From NCBI RefSeq assembly GCF_964340395.1, contig NC_135564.1, positions 16,272,957 to 16,336,956 of the forward strand: a DNA stretch of 64,000 bases, in the 5' to 3' direction. The notes beneath the pieces are model-generated. The model was given only the letters and a program-made list of their open reading frames with translations. It did not search any database and was not told the DNA's origin. Positions 1 through 14,904 of this stretch are shown here, piece after piece (the stretch's first letter is position 1; each line of letters starts with the position of its first letter). The position numbers were made by a program, and so were the translations under genes. This DNA comes from Glandiceps talaboti. Taxonomy: Eukaryota; Hemichordata; Enteropneusta; Spengelidae.

Positions 1-1245
1 CCCCCCCCCCCCCCCAACAGTGTGATGATGTTATAAACCCTGTCTACTGGATGACATCATCACAGTTAGATGTACAGAGTGACAAAACCTAGTCAGTATA
101 TTGCAAGAGGCGCCAAGGTTGAAATTTGTTATGATTGAAGTTATCAGTAATGACAAGTATAATTGCAACACTCCTTAAAGTTAAACCCCAAATCCTGCCA
201 CCGTCACAATCACCATCTTATACACCCACTTCTCCTCAAGAAGGTTACTGACCCAGTCCCTACTCTGTGAAATTTTGTACACAGACACAAATCTACTTCG
301 TTAATGTATAAATGTGTTTTAGTAGCTCATCATTTACACTTTGATTGGAAGCACTGTAGTTTTGTTCTACATTCAAATCTTCCATATTGTTGCCTAATAA
401 AACATATGAAATCCGTAACTGTATATTTTTTGGGCATTTACTTTCACTTTAATTTGAATAGTCTTAATTTGAATCATGTCTAGCACCTGAATAGTTCTCA
501 CCAGGAATTTGTAAAAGATACAGAAATGACATTATGACAATTGCTTGCCAATGGGTATAAATAAACTCAATAAATGCATGGATGGACGGATGATGGATGG
601 TTAGAATTAATTCCCTAAAACTTCCTCCAGGCTATACATGTAATGGTTGATGGTTTAAAATCAGCATTCATGATGGTAATACAATTAGCCTAAGGGATGA
701 TTGCACTATGTCACACAAGCTCAATAAGCGAACTTCGCTTGTTTAGGGGTCGGGGTCGGCATCAATGCAATTGCTGAAAGTCACTTTCGAACTTCTATTT
801 TCAATCCAAATTTCGACGGAACACTTTCACTCTTTCAATGATAACAACTTTTGTATTTACTACCGAGAAGTTGATCAGTTGATAAAAATTTACTTCCAAT
901 GTGTGAGATATGGTGCTGGATTTCTTGTAGTATTTTAATGTGTTTACAATCATGTTTTTACTGTCATTACATTGATCGCAGTGGTGTTACCGCTATAGTT
1001 TTTACCATGGTTTACTGTAACATCATATAAAATGTGTGATGTCACACTTGTGGATGTTTGCTTAGGGGGAGGGGGTTTGAACCTAAACGAATGATGTTCT
1101 TTTGTTGAGATTGTGCGACATTGTGCGATTGTTCCTAAAGGTACATGTACAGTAATCTAGGAATGGACATTCTTATCATGTTATGATAATCTATCTGTAT
1201 ACAGCCAAGTACTTTGTAAAGATGGATCCAGAAATCAAAACTTAC
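1..1245 (-). other. Intron 2 of the myosin V gene (partial)
   Basis: Sequence downstream of the exon 2 donor (GTAAG, read on the minus strand at 1241-1245). It is AT-rich and I see no further myosin exon; the next one, expected to encode the remainder of the SH3-like domain, must lie beyond the left edge. It contains a C15 tract at 1-15 and a small GATG/GGAT-rich stretch near 579-602. Nothing else is supported here. Confidence 0.7.
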
Positions 1246-1350
1246 CGTGCCATCTTCAAGTTCAACCACAACTTCTTTTCCATTATAGTCTTTGGTTACA
1301 ACTGCCCCTACCCAGACCTCTTCAGGGTCACGAACCCAAACCCTGGCAGT
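1246..1350 (-). CDS. MYO5: Unconventional myosin V, coding exon 2 (N-terminal SH3-like domain)
   Basis: On the minus strand a 105-base segment is bounded by an acceptor (TTGATTTCAG at 1351-1360) and a donor (GTAAG at 1241-1245). It is open in phase 0 at both ends and encodes 35 residues starting TARVWVRDPEEVW, with TKDYNGKEVVVELEDG further on. This is the signature of the myosin V N-terminal SH3-like subdomain (ARVW-PDPEEVW...KDY...LEEG in vertebrate myosin Va). Class V myosins are two-headed, processive actin motors that carry vesicles, organelles and RNA particles. This subdomain precedes the motor core. Family knowledge places the equivalent exon directly after a very short first coding exon, and such an exon exists here at 32163-32189 with matching phase. 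The remaining gene lies left of the window. Class assignment rests on a short stretch but is strengthened by the exon 1 match. Confidence 0.9.
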
Positions 1351-3924
1351 CTGAAATCAAGCAAAAGACAAGTTTAAGAATCAAGTTCATTTCATTTTAT
1401 TAAATTATTCATCTTTCAAATATAGAGTAACATTTGAGTGCACAGCATTGTTTTTACAGTGAACCTTGTTGCAAAATGTATGAACCAACAACTGTCCCAC
1501 TAATACCATGTTACTCCTGACAACCGATCAACATGGATTTGAGTGTGAAAGCAGGTGTATATATGAAAATAAGAGATGGGGATGCAGTTGTATTATGAAT
1601 ATCATCAAGTCATTACCACAAAAGGAGCTGTGGTATTAGTACGATATACATGTACAACTCAGTGGTGTTAGCATGCCTCAGTGTATTTTCATTACATATT
1701 TATACTAACAGAGATTTTTTTTACATTTTTTTTTGGTAAAAATCATCAACAACTGTACCATACAGTCAACTTTTCGTGTTAAACTGTGGTACATAGTAAT
1801 ATGTTGTCATCTCCACAGGTCCCAAAGGGCTCAATTAATTTAACTGCACACATTGATTTTTGGCAACCAGCTTCCTCGCAGTCACCTTGAAGTCTAGACA
1901 TAAAACCCATGACAACCATCACACTTCAAGTCATTATCAACCGTATCAACATAATAGGGTGAAATTCTATTTTTCTGAACTCCTAATGTGTGCGTATTTG
2001 TGTACAATTTATCCCAAACTATATCGTTAACTGACCAGTAATCACATTAATTTTTTACATTTTTACAATTTACTATTATATGTATATGCAGTTGTATATG
2101 TATTATGTATTAGAAATGTTATTACTCATATACACTGTATGCAAAGTGTTGACCTTTGACCTTAAGGTCATTTGAAAATTGCAAGTATACTTTATACATA
2201 CATACATACATGCATTTGGTTACATTTTACAATAAAATATGTACACTGACATGTATTCAAAGGTTTTTGTCCAGGATATCACTTATTCACTGTAGTCTTT
2301 TCTTTCATTTTGTGAGAAAAAGTCACTTTTCATGATTCAATCTATGGTAATCGTTTAATAATTATACATAGACACATTGTAAAATTACATATAATTTGTT
2401 ACTGTTCACATTTGATTATTACGAGATAGCTGTAATCTATACGTGGGCCGTTATGCTTTTTATCCAGATGGGATAGTCGGAAACACAAAAGACATCACAA
2501 TATAAACATTGTATGTAGTTAACTATGACTATGAGTGACAAGTATTGTGTGTAATATTCATTACCTATGTGGCGTAATTTGGGATCACATTAATTTTAAA
2601 ATATGTAATTTGTGAATACAGTTATTTGCAGAAATAAGTTATTGAATTTTAATAATGGGTGAAGTCTTCATGGCTACAGTAAGTGATTCACCTGAAACAA
2701 ACTTGGTGATATTTATGCTCCGAGTTTCAGAACTATCAAAAGAAATTCACAGAATTCATAGAAAGTAACTTTTATCATTATTCAAATACCCAAATGTAAA
2801 TATAACAAAGAAAAATAACAAATTTAACAAATGAAAAAATTGTACACGTTACCAAAGAAATGTTGAAATATAATTTCTACTATTGTGGTTAAATTGTTGT
2901 AATATGCTGTAAAATACAATTCACAGAGAAAATAACATTTTCCCAAATATCAATAAATCTAAATATCAGACAAACCACAAAATTGAGATTGTACACACTG
3001 CCAAACGAATTTTGAAATATTACTTGTACTGCAGCGGTAAAATTTGTGTACGTTATTGTAATATTTTTTTACAAAATTCACAGAGAAAATTACATTCATG
3101 AAAGGATTGTACACATTGCCATAAAAAAATGAGAAATTTTATTTGTTGTTTTGTAAATTGCACAGGTTAATGACCACGATATTGAATATATCAACAAATA
3201 TCACTCAACTGGTATAAAATTTAAAATAATAATTTAAAATTTCAGCAAAAAACTAATTTATAATAAAAATAGTTTTGTATTCAAATTTTGGAAAATTTTA
3301 AAATAAGAAAATTGCATGAATTAGCCACGAAAAACAAATTTGTAGTAACAATAATTTTGTATTCAAATTGTGTACAATTTGTGAAATGCTGGGCAACTCC
3401 TACAGGTGGGTGTTATCCATAGAACTCAACAACACAACATTCCACTGTTCCTGTGTTATTAGTCAATACAGCCCTGACAGTTTTAACATTTGCATAAACA
3501 GTAACACATAAAATTGTTTGCACTCTAACATCAACAAGTAGTTTATATTGTATATTTAGTGTATGTGTGTGCTATTATTAAAAAATGTTGGCCAACCCTA
3601 ACTACCCCAAACTACTGGTGCCTGGATAATTACAGTGTTTCTATTTTCAGTAATGAGTTTTCAAATACCTGTTAAAGAACTGATGACCTTCCCAGCTGAT
3701 ACAAATTACAATTTTTATATTGGTATGTTGAACTCATATTAAAATTTATTCCAAACTCCGATCCAAATGTTATTCTAAATTAGATTCCCCAAATAACAAA
3801 CATATGTTACAATAGTTAATAACAAAATAGAATATTATATTTTGAGCCTATTTTTTTTCAACTCCTATCCAGAATATTGAGTCTTAATTTGAAAATTACA
3901 ACTTCACATGTATTGCTGACTATT

Positions 3925-4069
3925 TATTTGGGCACTATTAGACATCTACAGTATTAGTACTACCCCTCATGCTATTATGTAGCAATTATTTCCCCGGGTT
4001 GAAAGTGGATGGAAATATTTGCTACATAACAGCATGAGGGGTAATATGACGTCGACTAGTGCCCAAATA
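3925..4069. repeat. Hairpin (MITE-like) inverted repeat, ~145 bp
   Basis: TATTTGGGCAC at 3925 is matched by the inverted GTGCCCAAATA ending at 4069. An inner arm (TACCCCTCATGCT, then ATGTAGCAA) is repeated inverted at 4018-4043 as TTGCTACAT and AGCATGAGGGGTA. The two arms fold over nearly the full length, with an off-centre CCCGGG in the loop. No coding content. This is typical of a short foldback MITE. Confidence 0.75.
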
Positions 4070-4156
4070 CGGCAAGGCAATAAGTGTTTTATAACACATG
4101 ACATTCTCAAGCACATATTCTTTCCTCACATGCTACATAAAAGTGCTCTAGGGAAG

Positions 4157-4157
<1 letters not shown>

Positions 4158-4193
<36 letters not shown>
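4158..4193. repeat. (CA)n microsatellite
   Basis: About 18 uninterrupted CA units. Confidence 0.98.
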
Positions 4194-4195
<2 letters not shown>

Positions 4196-4949
4196 ACATC
4201 CCAATACTTCCAAGCTATCAACCACAGCCAATGAATAATTGACACTTGATCTTTTAATACTTCTTGCAGAATCCCATTCATGCAAGACTGTCTGAAGTTG
4301 TTATCTTATCTACATCATCAAAGACAAACCAATTAGATTGTACATGACATAATAATCCATATTTGAAATAATCTCATGTCATACATGTACTTAAAAGTCT
4401 TCAGTAAGGGACATAAATATTTACATATAAATATTTATTTATTGGGGACACAGTTCTGTACAACTGGCCTCCTTCAAACAATAAAACTATTTAACTCTAT
4501 CTCCAAATGAAATCAATCAACTGATTGAAATCAATTTCCGATTAAATCTCTAATGAAGCACAACAATTACTGATCATTATCAAATTTCAATATGTCAGTA
4601 TAAATAATTATTATAAATACATAGATCCTCATATTCCCAGGACATTCAATTACAGTACATGGAATATGAAATTGATACATTTCATATTTGTGTCCCAGAA
4701 AAGCTTCTTGAGATACAAAATGTACAGTAGTAACACCAAAATAATGATGCTTCTGGGCTAAAAAGTGTCTGATAGTCTGTACAGTTTGTTAATTTGCATT
4801 TGATGTTTACTAAGAAAATCTACAGTAATTTCAAGTCAGACTGTGTGTACTTTCACAATGAGGTGTGAATCATGTGAACTTACTAATATAAAATATACAA
4901 TGTAATAATACACATCTATGATAATGAATATTTATAGGCTCTGGATTCA

Positions 4950-5099
4950 TAGTATCAAATCAAAATTTCACCTCACAGTCAAAAAAGTGACAACGAAATA
5001 TTATACACTCCTGACGCTGCTGAGACGTAAGTGAAAATTTGGGATTCACTTCCAAGCAATATTTTGACTGTGAATAGAAATCTTCATTTGATACTATGC
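4950..5099. repeat. Inverted-repeat element, ~150 bp, ~37-bp arms
   Basis: The left arm starts CATAGTATCAAATCAAA and ends CACAGTCAAAA. The right arm contains the inverse (TTTTGACTGTG ... TTTGATACTATG). The arms are imperfect, and between them is a unique segment with CTCCTGACGCTGCTGAGACG. It looks like an aged MITE. Confidence 0.6.
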
Positions 5100-7128
5100 A
5101 TATGTAATGTTTCAAAGTGTTCAATATTATTATAGACTAACTGGTGTTCTCTAATACAGTGAATGTTCATAGATTTAAACATTAAAGACAAGGAAATGAC
5201 TTGTGATTTGCATATCATCAGATACCTGAGCAAATACCAGACTGTCGACAGTTGCTCGCGCCTTTTTTTCCTACGTTTTATCTAAACTGAAGTCGTCGCC
5301 GTGCTCCGAATCAGCGCAATATACTAATATAATCGCATACTGATATCGAGGGCTGAAAAGTGTTGAGATTTAACTCACACAGTTACAAATATACAGTACA
5401 GATCCAGATATTCAAACGTAACACATTTGGCGTACTGCTTCACAATATCGGTTATCACAATATTCGATATTTTAATTATAAGATATTTTACGTCAGTCTA
5501 TCTACATGTACATGTATATATAACCACTTATCCAGACACTAATATACAATGAAAGACAATACAAACTACATACTATATCATTCATCTGCATGTATGTTTA
5601 CTATTTTTAATGATAAAATAAATGTTATATGTAGTGGGAGGCTGCACCACACACACATTTTATACATCTAGACAAATTGGAATAACATTAGTAGGTCATA
5701 TAAATACACATAATAAAGGCTAAGTATAGAATTACCATTAACCACGGTACACCACTTTACTGCACTTCTGGCTAATGTTATTTCTATGGGTTTTATATTG
5801 TACGCTCACACCAAGATCTGTGATAGATGTATTTGTGCAATTGTGTAGTTCCGAGACTTGGCTATCTGGCTTATACATGTACATACAATCTCGTCATGTG
5901 GAGTTTTTTGTTCGCATTTTTCTCCTACCACGCCTGGCATTTTGCTAAAGACCTATATTGTATTGCTTTGATGAAGGTATGGCCAGAAAAACAGGTGCAA
6001 ATTCTTACAGGTTTTTAATTCTTCATGTTGTGAGATGACAGCTAGCAATTGCACCAACACGTGATTAGAACTAACTAGACAGTACATGCAGTACAAGGAT
6101 ATTTGCATACAGTAGATATCGGTACATACAAAACAGTCCTGCGATGCTCCAAGACTGTGAGAGGGTCTAAGTCTAAAAGAGACAGTGTACCAAATTGAAT
6201 GTGCTATACAGTGAAAACTAACTGTTGTGCCCATACATGTACATGTATAGTCATATCCTTGTGACTATAAAAACCCAACATCTATATTACATACAAATGT
6301 AGGAATAGAATAGTTACAAATGACATCTACATTGTAGTATTTCAAAACATCATTCATTTTACATGAAACCTGATAAAATATGTATGAATAACTGACAATG
6401 TATATAGGTGAGGTCATTAAGGAACAGCCATTAGAATTTTTAAGCAGGATAGTTCACCATTTTCTTTCTACCTACTTGTGTATACTGACTGATCAATACT
6501 TGGACTGTAATGTATTCAATTTTTTACCATCATTCTATTTTCATACAGTATATAATGCCTTGGGTGGAAATAATGGGAATTTTGCTAACTCAGCATTTTT
6601 TTGAGCTTATAAAAATATAATCTGAAATTCAAATTACATGTGATATCCATGGCAACAACTTGGTTTCTTTGCAATCTTATCCTACATTCACATTACAGGG
6701 CATCAGAGTCTATTGTAGCCAGACTAATTGAAAAACTAATGAGCTGGTTTTTGGGTAGCGTTCAGATTAAATTTGTCAAATGTGCTACCCGACTTAACCA
6801 ATTTAAATCACAATCTATAAAATACATACTGATGAGCCGTTACAAAGAATAACGTCATCAGCTTGGGCCCTACAGACCCACTCCATGGTTATAGTATATG
6901 TAGCTATACATGTATCAACTCTTAGACTGTTAGTAATCGGTGATTAGACAATAGATCGTCCCTAAATATTTTTTGCTCTGTGTTACAATACAATTTCAGA
7001 TCCTGGAGTATTTGTGTAGATGTGCATGTACAATGTACAATGAAGTATCTGGGTATCTTAAAAATGTTCCTCTGTGTATACAGACAGTTATAGACTCAAT
7101 AATGTATCAAAAGTAATGACTATCGGTA

Positions 7129-7252
7129 CTAGTGTATGTACATGTAGCTGCAATGACATCACTGTTATGACATGGATCAGAAGTGACTGCGTAGTATGTA
7201 CATGTAGCTGCAATGACATCACTAGTAGTACTGTCAGGACATGGATCAGACT
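7129..7252. repeat. Tandem duplication, ~62-bp unit, two copies
   Basis: The string GTATGTACATGTAGCTGCAA followed by TGACATCACT occurs at about 7135 and 7195. Each copy is followed, after a short variable stretch, by GACATGGATCAGA. It is diverged by small indels. Confidence 0.8.
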
Positions 7253-7394
7253 GTAGTCAAAATTAATTTGGTATTCATTGCATACATCTACAATGTACAT
7301 CTACACGTATCTGTTGGGATGCTTGTATTGTGATTCATGAAGATTATTCCATGCATTGTTCACATGAAGTTAAGTTTTTTTTATGAACACACCA

Positions 7395-7510
7395 GAGTCA
7401 ATCAATCAATCAATCTGTCTATCTATCAATCAATCAATCATAATCAATCAATTTATCAATCAATCAATCAATCAATTCATTAATCAATGAACTAATCAAT
7501 CAATCAATCT
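7395..7510. repeat. (TCAA)n tetranucleotide microsatellite, imperfect
   Basis: Repeated ATCA/TCAA units interrupted by TCTGTCTATCTA and TTCATTAATC. Confidence 0.95.
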
Positions 7511-10500
7511 TTACCCTAAATTAATACTTTAAATGAACTTGAAAAAACATTAGCTCTTTGTACAGAAATTTCCATTGAAAATGTTGAGTTGAATAAATGT
7601 ACCTTCCACTTCACAAATATGTCAAAATGGCAAACAAAATTAACTTTTCTATTGGCAAATTTATACACAGAAAGAGTTGAGGATGATGTTGGCAGACCTC
7701 TGGACTTAGTACACAATTCTAGGTACCTGCAATAGCATTTCACCTCATGCTGGAGGGTCAAAATAGAACAAGAATATCGACTTGTTCTCACGCGCCTAAT
7801 GTATGTGAAGTACATGGAGCGGAAGTCATAGTGTTGACGAAGAAATTGAATGTTCGTTATCTATATATGATGTACCTAGGCAGTATTCTATTTTCAGGTA
7901 CTGAGAATTGCATTTCTACAATCAACACCTCTCAAGATACCAACCTCACACATGTACATGACTAATATCTACATTGTATGAGTGGACAATATTTCATGCC
8001 AGTGTAAACTGTTATTCTGTGTATACAAAACATACAATAGCTATCAGAATCCATCTTGAAATGCAAGTCACATATTTTTCCCCCCTTTTTTTTTTACAAC
8101 ATACACAGATGTTCCCAGCAGACACAGCAACCCTGCACCTTTGTAATCAATATTCAAACTCTGTGAGCTGAAATGAATAATCAAATCAGGTGAACAAACC
8201 TTTCCTCTGGAGAATGAAACTCTTCGTGTTCATTCATTACAAATTAAAGTTAAAGAAAATTCACAAACCTGATGAATATGTAATCTGTCAGGAACTATCA
8301 AACGGAGTTACTGCGTTTATTACCATTTCCTGGACAGAACAATTACCTTTACAATTTTTTATTTACTGTAGAATTACTGCTCCATTTTTAGATCATATCA
8401 TCCATAGAAATGATTTTATCAAATGGCAATAACTCAACTCGATATATAATTATGATATAATGTGCACAATTTTTATAAAAATGAAGTATACTAGGGCACT
8501 GGAGCATCCATTGTTTGATCAATAAAGTTAATATTTCCTTATACACATTGTGATTTTGTATTTTCTCCTTATTAAATTCTGCAAGTTTACCTTTTTTGTG
8601 ATCAATTTTGTTTTATGTGAAAAATACTAACAACTGCATTGTACACTGTGAGTAGCCCAGAGTCAAGTTCATTGGGGATCTTGACTATCCTCTCCCCTCA
8701 CGCCTAGCATTCCTCTGTGTATTCAAATCTAAAATTAGATACAGTGACATCCAGTATATGATACATGTAAACATGTTTTACTTTACATTGCTTCACTCAT
8801 TAGCTTGTCAAATCAAGTCGAGCAGCACTGATAGAGTTGTCACTAGCAATTTGGGTAATATGTAAATTACATTACAAAACATTTTGGAGTTATAGATAAT
8901 GATTCAAAAACTGTCAGTTTTGGTCATCAATTTGAACACTTTTTTGTAATACAGTCAATAACCTCTCATGGCCTGTCAATGCAAATTTAGATCTAAATTT
9001 GTATTGTGTTAGAAGTGCATTTTTACATTGACTGTAGCCATACTTAGGATACAAGTACCGATTTAAAGAAAATCTCCAAAGCAGGAAATAAAATACAATG
9101 TGAGCATTTGATTGAAATGTGCACTATACACATGTATAGAAATCCCTTGGGTTGTCAGTGAAGTCAATTGTTTTCTTTACAATTGTTACATTTGTATGCA
9201 AGTGAAACTGAAAATTTACCATGAGTAATATTAATGCTAATGTTGTATACTATAAGTGTCCATCAAAATGCAGAGTCTGAACACTTCAGAGTATGAATGC
9301 ATGCATCACAGAGTACCACATGGACTGGCACGATGACTATAGTAGTCTAGATGTGGTATCAAATCACCTCTGATAGATCTTGAGATCTGATGAAGGATAG
9401 AGCACCAGAGTACAAGTAGAAGATTGTCTTTTCTGTTATTATTGATTCTTTTTCTTTATCCCATATTGGTCTGATTGCTTATGTTACTGTTCCCCAGGGT
9501 TTTTTAAGAAAATTTTATGGGCATGGGAACCTACTCAAATCTGTACTGTTAATTTTCTATGCATAAGAATTCTAATATAATAAGGCGCTGAAAATAAAGG
9601 TAAATTTCCTACACTGTACATGTATTACATGTATGCGTCACAACACTGATAGATATGGTTTTCTTTGCTGACGAGACGTCACGTTCAGTTGTTGTCAATA
9701 AAGAAACTCAAGTTTTTTTAACTTCAAACTTTTATGTACAACATTGACACGACTTTTGCACCTTTTTATTACCTTTGTATATGTACAATATATTTATGGG
9801 GTTCCTATTGGGAATCACACACAAAGCATGTTGTGTATCATCTAGCATTCCTTTGTGTACATTAATGTGTTCTTTATGACACTAATTCTTTTTGAAAAGT
9901 TTGTCTGTGATTTCAGAGTTTATGAATAAGATTTGAGGAAATACGAGCATAACAATACTATCCCAAAGACATACCATTGGCTTTCTAGATTGTGTTCCTA
10001 CACCAATGCCAAGAATTATGCCTCTTGGAACACACAAATCTATTATGAATTTAACATTCTCACCAACAGCTCTGCTAAATCTAAGTGGATCTAAGTGGAT
10101 AATATTTCTATTTCAACTATTTCAGAACCTAGGTAATGATGCTGATAGTCAGTAAAATAATTACCTTGCAACACTACTCTGACCAACTAAGGTTGTCATG
10201 GTAACTTGGTAAGAGATTACAAAATGTGAGAGAAGTTAGATGAAGAATAATGGACTACAACGAACCACAGGTTGAATGTCTAACAAGTTTCATACCTGAG
10301 TATATCAAGGAAACTACATACATGTAGATTTGAATGAATAATCAAACGGTATATTTTTAAAGGCTGAAAATTTTTCAAACATTTTCATTGTATTTTCAGT
10401 GTAGTGAGTTGCAATACTTGTGGGTCCATCATCGAAAAAAAATTTGACGGCCTGGGCCAACAATACCATTTATTCCTATATCAATAATATCCTGAATTCT

Positions 10501-11245
10501 TTCGATGCATTACTACAGTCTGAGCTGATTGTTTCAAAGCAGACTTAAAACAGATCACTTATAAAAGGTGCAAGAAAAGAGGCTCTGCTATAATAATTTT
10601 CCACGATGCTAGCAGACAGTCAAGTGATGTGGAGTCCATTAGCATACATGTTCATGTATACCACTTGGCTTTATATACCTCTCACAGACTGGCTACTGTG
10701 TCAGTCTATGAGAATTTGGACAGTGACTTTATAATTACTGCACACTCATATCATGTATATGGGAACTGAATCATGAATGAGAATGTGGCCCAGACAAAAA
10801 TGTATTTCAACAAGAATCCAACGCCTTATAAGTTATATGTTACATGTAGATGTGTATACAAACACATGGATTTTCCCACATCAGTACAAAGAACACTGTT
10901 ATCCATGCCATGGTAATGATGTTAAAGTACGATTATCAATCATTAGATCTATTAAACCTGTCTAATGGTTAACATCTTACTAAAGTTGAATTTGAATGAC
11001 TTCACCATTGTTGACAGAATTGAGATTTCTGCTGGCACTGGCAATATAACATTCAAATTCTATGGTAGTAACAGTTACACACAAACTAGAATTCACATTT
11101 AGACGATTTAAATTAAGCTATTTAAATTGACAAGATTCTGTCTGAAGACTGAACAAGTGTAAATAGTTTTATTTAGGAGACTTTCCATTATATATTAGTA
11201 TTTTTAAAACTGCCATCAGAGGGATCTACATGTACATGTACTAAT

Positions 11246-11321
11246 AACACACACATGCGCGCATGCACGCACACACGCACGCACGCATGCACATGCACAC
11301 ACACACACACACACACACACA
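11246..11321. repeat. Compound CA / GCAC microsatellite
   Basis: ACACAC flanks alternating GCGCGCATGCACGC-type units and then a pure CA run. This is alternating purine-pyrimidine sequence throughout, a good Z-DNA former. Confidence 0.95.
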
Positions 11322-11588
11322 AATGAAGGTTCACACTTGGACTATTAGCGTCAGGCCTGGCCAAGGCAAAAACTTCAGTTGAGGAAAGAACTAAATGTAA
11401 ACAGTTTCAGCCAAGGAAACTAATTCATGACTATTAATTCTTGTCTCAAATTGCAATCATTGGGACTACCTAATGAAGGTTCACATACAGACGATTTCAG
11501 CCAAGTTAGGTCAAGACAAAAGTTTTGGTTGACCCATTGACCTATGGTTGACCAAAAGAACAACTGTGAACAGTTTCACCTGAGGAAA
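11322..11588. repeat. Degenerate tandem duplication, ~150-bp unit
   Basis: AATGAAGGTTCACA occurs at 11322 and about 11473. Both copies continue through CAAG-CAAAA/GACAAAAG, then AAAGAAC-A-TGTAAACAGTTTCA (second copy AAAAGAACAACTGTGAACAG) and end in GAGGAAAC or AAGGAAAC. Old duplication; no reading frame. Confidence 0.6.
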
Positions 11589-14500
11589 CATCATTATTAT
11601 CGGCCAATGATCCACGCAATAGTTGATGCTAAATGTACAAAATCAACACAAGTATTCCACTAATAGCACTAGGCATGCTAAGAATACCACAATACTCTTT
11701 CTTTCATTTTAACATTAACCATTTCCATTCATTGAAGTAACTGACCTGTTACAGATTCTTTTGTTGAAGACAATTACTGGTAAACCATACTCATTTGATC
11801 AGCATTGGAAGCAGTGAATGGCATTCTTTAGATACTAGTGTCACATAGTTAGAACTGTTTGCTAAGGGGGCAGAACAGGTACAAAGAGTAGATTCCATTG
11901 TTACAAAAAGAGAATCACATCAGTGCTAATAGTATATATCCAAAGATATGTACCCCCAGATATACTAACAAGACATTCAAATGTCTTTCTGTTGAGGGCG
12001 GTGCTTAGTATATATTCTGAAATCTGTGAAATCTACATGTACCTGCGTTCCCCCCAATTAGAACCTACTCGTGTCTACTTGTGTAGGGTCTATGGTTCAC
12101 CTAGGCATTCTAAAAACTCTGCTATATCTCCACCCAAAATGGCAGTTTAGCGATAAAAAACTGAAAATTTCACCAGATTTCTCTTATGTGATTACATATA
12201 TATACAAGGTTTTGAAACCTTCACATAAACTTTACAATTTGGTGTATCAGCAAATCAACCCTGAACTTCTGTTAAAGTAAGATGCTATAAGATTTGCCTC
12301 TTGAAAATGACACTTTATAGCAACCTGTGAACCTGGGTTTTCCTTCTCTTGAGTTTTCACTGGTTGTATGCCTACAAATTGTATGTTGTTATGTGGGCAA
12401 ATCAGACATGCAGACAAGTTTATAATATTACCATGCAGACAAGGAAAAAATTCTTCCTGTCTATGATTACTGTAAATCTGAAAATTTTCAAAAAAGACCT
12501 ATTTTCGCTAATTTCGCTGGAAAATAAAATGCAAAAATAAGAAGTGACTAAAATGCCTCTTTATATATGAGCACAATGTACCAGTCTCATAATTAGTAAA
12601 TATTAGTCTGAGAACTAGCTAAAGTAAAGACTATAAAATCGCAAAATTTTCTAATAGCAAAAATACAACATATGTTGGTTTACAGTATTAACTCCATGTA
12701 CCACCATGGAAGTATGTATAACCCATATGTCCATGCTACCACTATCCTTCACACTGAAAAGAACCACTGATGCCTGTCATTACTTTTGTAGCCAAGCATG
12801 AAATTCTAGAGATGAAAAATAACATAGCTAATTATATTTAATAAAATATAATTTACCTTCAATATTTGATCAACATACCTTGTCATATTTGTAATTACAT
12901 TTCTCAATTTATCAATTATTGTACATACATGTCAAATAATTATCTTCCTGTACATTATTGTTGTTTCTCTTCTCACAAATGAGACATCTTGAATCATCAA
13001 GGGTTCTCTATTGCATGTAATTCTTACAATTCCTTGATGACATCAGCATGATTTTAATACATGTACAATAGAATACTAGCAAAAGCATTACTTTCAGATT
13101 TGATACCTTGGTGTTACCAGTTACTTGCTGACATAGGGTTGGTGCAACAGGCATTAATCCTTCCAGTCACTATAGTACTACACACATGTACATGTCCATG
13201 TCCATGTAGCTGGTACGGTACGTGCCAGCCCAGTGTAAGACTGAGCTAGCCTGATGCTAGAATTAGTAAATGCTAGCTCAGTTGGAAAGTGAATCTTGAG
13301 CTGTACTACATGTTATCTATTAAAAGATAGTGCCCCCCTTATCAGCACTCAATGAGGAAAGATAAGTTAAGGCCATCTGATGAAGTGTTGATGTACATCT
13401 GTACCTTACAGTCCATACTGTGCAATGTACATTTTGAATATTACACGATATGTTTGCCACTGATGTGTTTAGTGTGACTACAAAGAGGTACAAGAACAAG
13501 TGTTCTGAATGTTTGCCTAGAGTACCTAAATACAATTAATAAATGTGTACATGAAGGCCTGGTGGTCATTGCCTGCCTTGGAATCCACAAAGTCCTGTTA
13601 TAGGAAATTGCAACCTTGATGCCAAATCTGATTAGAATCTGATCAAGGAGAATTCTTGATATTTGTCAAGGGTAATCACCCAATGTACATATATAAACAA
13701 TAGAGAACATCAAGGACACTAAATGCTTCTACAAATGATGTGAGATACATGTACTTTTGTAAATATTTGGCAAATAGTCCTTTCTCCTTGATCAGGGTCA
13801 TAATCAGAATGAACCATGCCTACATGTACATGTATAAACTGAGTATTCCTAAATGCAACATTTAATAGTAACAATTTGAGAATACAGGATATCACCCTGA
13901 ATCCAACTACACAACTGCGGAACATATAAGGTCTTCAAAGAAAAAATAATTTTAAAGATGTCAATATCGACTACATATACAAATTTAGAGCTGCTATAAG
14001 TATTATTGTTGTATCAATGTCAATACAGATGTTGTCAACAAGGATATACAGAAATAATATGATGCATATTGTGAAAACAAGTAACAGTGAACCAAATCTT
14101 GTTAATCTTGATATCTGTTACAAAAATGTACATGCATCTATATTACTACCGGTATGCCAACCCTTGACCCCTCCTACCCACACCACCCCATCAAATAAAG
14201 GCACACATACATGTAGTACAGCTTGGTGTACATTCTCACTTATCTCTACTTATAGAAACATTATTTCTATTCTAATTTGAAGACAGGTTGTGTGTTTTAA
14301 CTATTCCTCCCTCTACTTTATATTCCCCATTAGCTAGTCAGTTCCACAGATATACCCACATCTATCCAATGAACTCTTGTCAAATATTTCAAGTATTTGT
14401 CACTGTGACTGTATTAAAACATAGACTCCAATGTCCAAGGGTTAGTTACCGATGCCATTCTGAAGTCAATGAATTCAACATCTGTGCACTCACTAGTCAT

Positions 14501-14810
14501 CCAATAAATAATTCAAATTGTACTTGGCATGTGCATTTTGCTGCTGTAAGCATATATTCTAAATATAGCCAAATAAGTGTACAGCAAATATTACTTCAGT
14601 TATCAATCATTTTGACACATTTCCTATAACTGTAAATACATACATGTACATGTATATCCAATACTAAAAATGTACATCTTAAACTGAAGTACATTGTAAA
14701 CTGAAGTACATGTATTTCTTAATATTTTCCACATATAATTTAACAATATGTAATTTATATATAAATTGTATTTACACATATTATATATACATATTAATAT
14801 ATTATATATA

Positions 14811-14812
14811 CA

Positions 14813-14888
<76 letters not shown>

Positions 14889-14904
14889 TGTGTATATATA
14901 TATA
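14811..14904. repeat. Long (CA)n microsatellite flanked by TA-rich sequence
   Basis: Roughly 35 CA units to 14883, then TATATATATATAT at 14892-14904. The left side is also strongly TA-rich. Confidence 0.97.
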
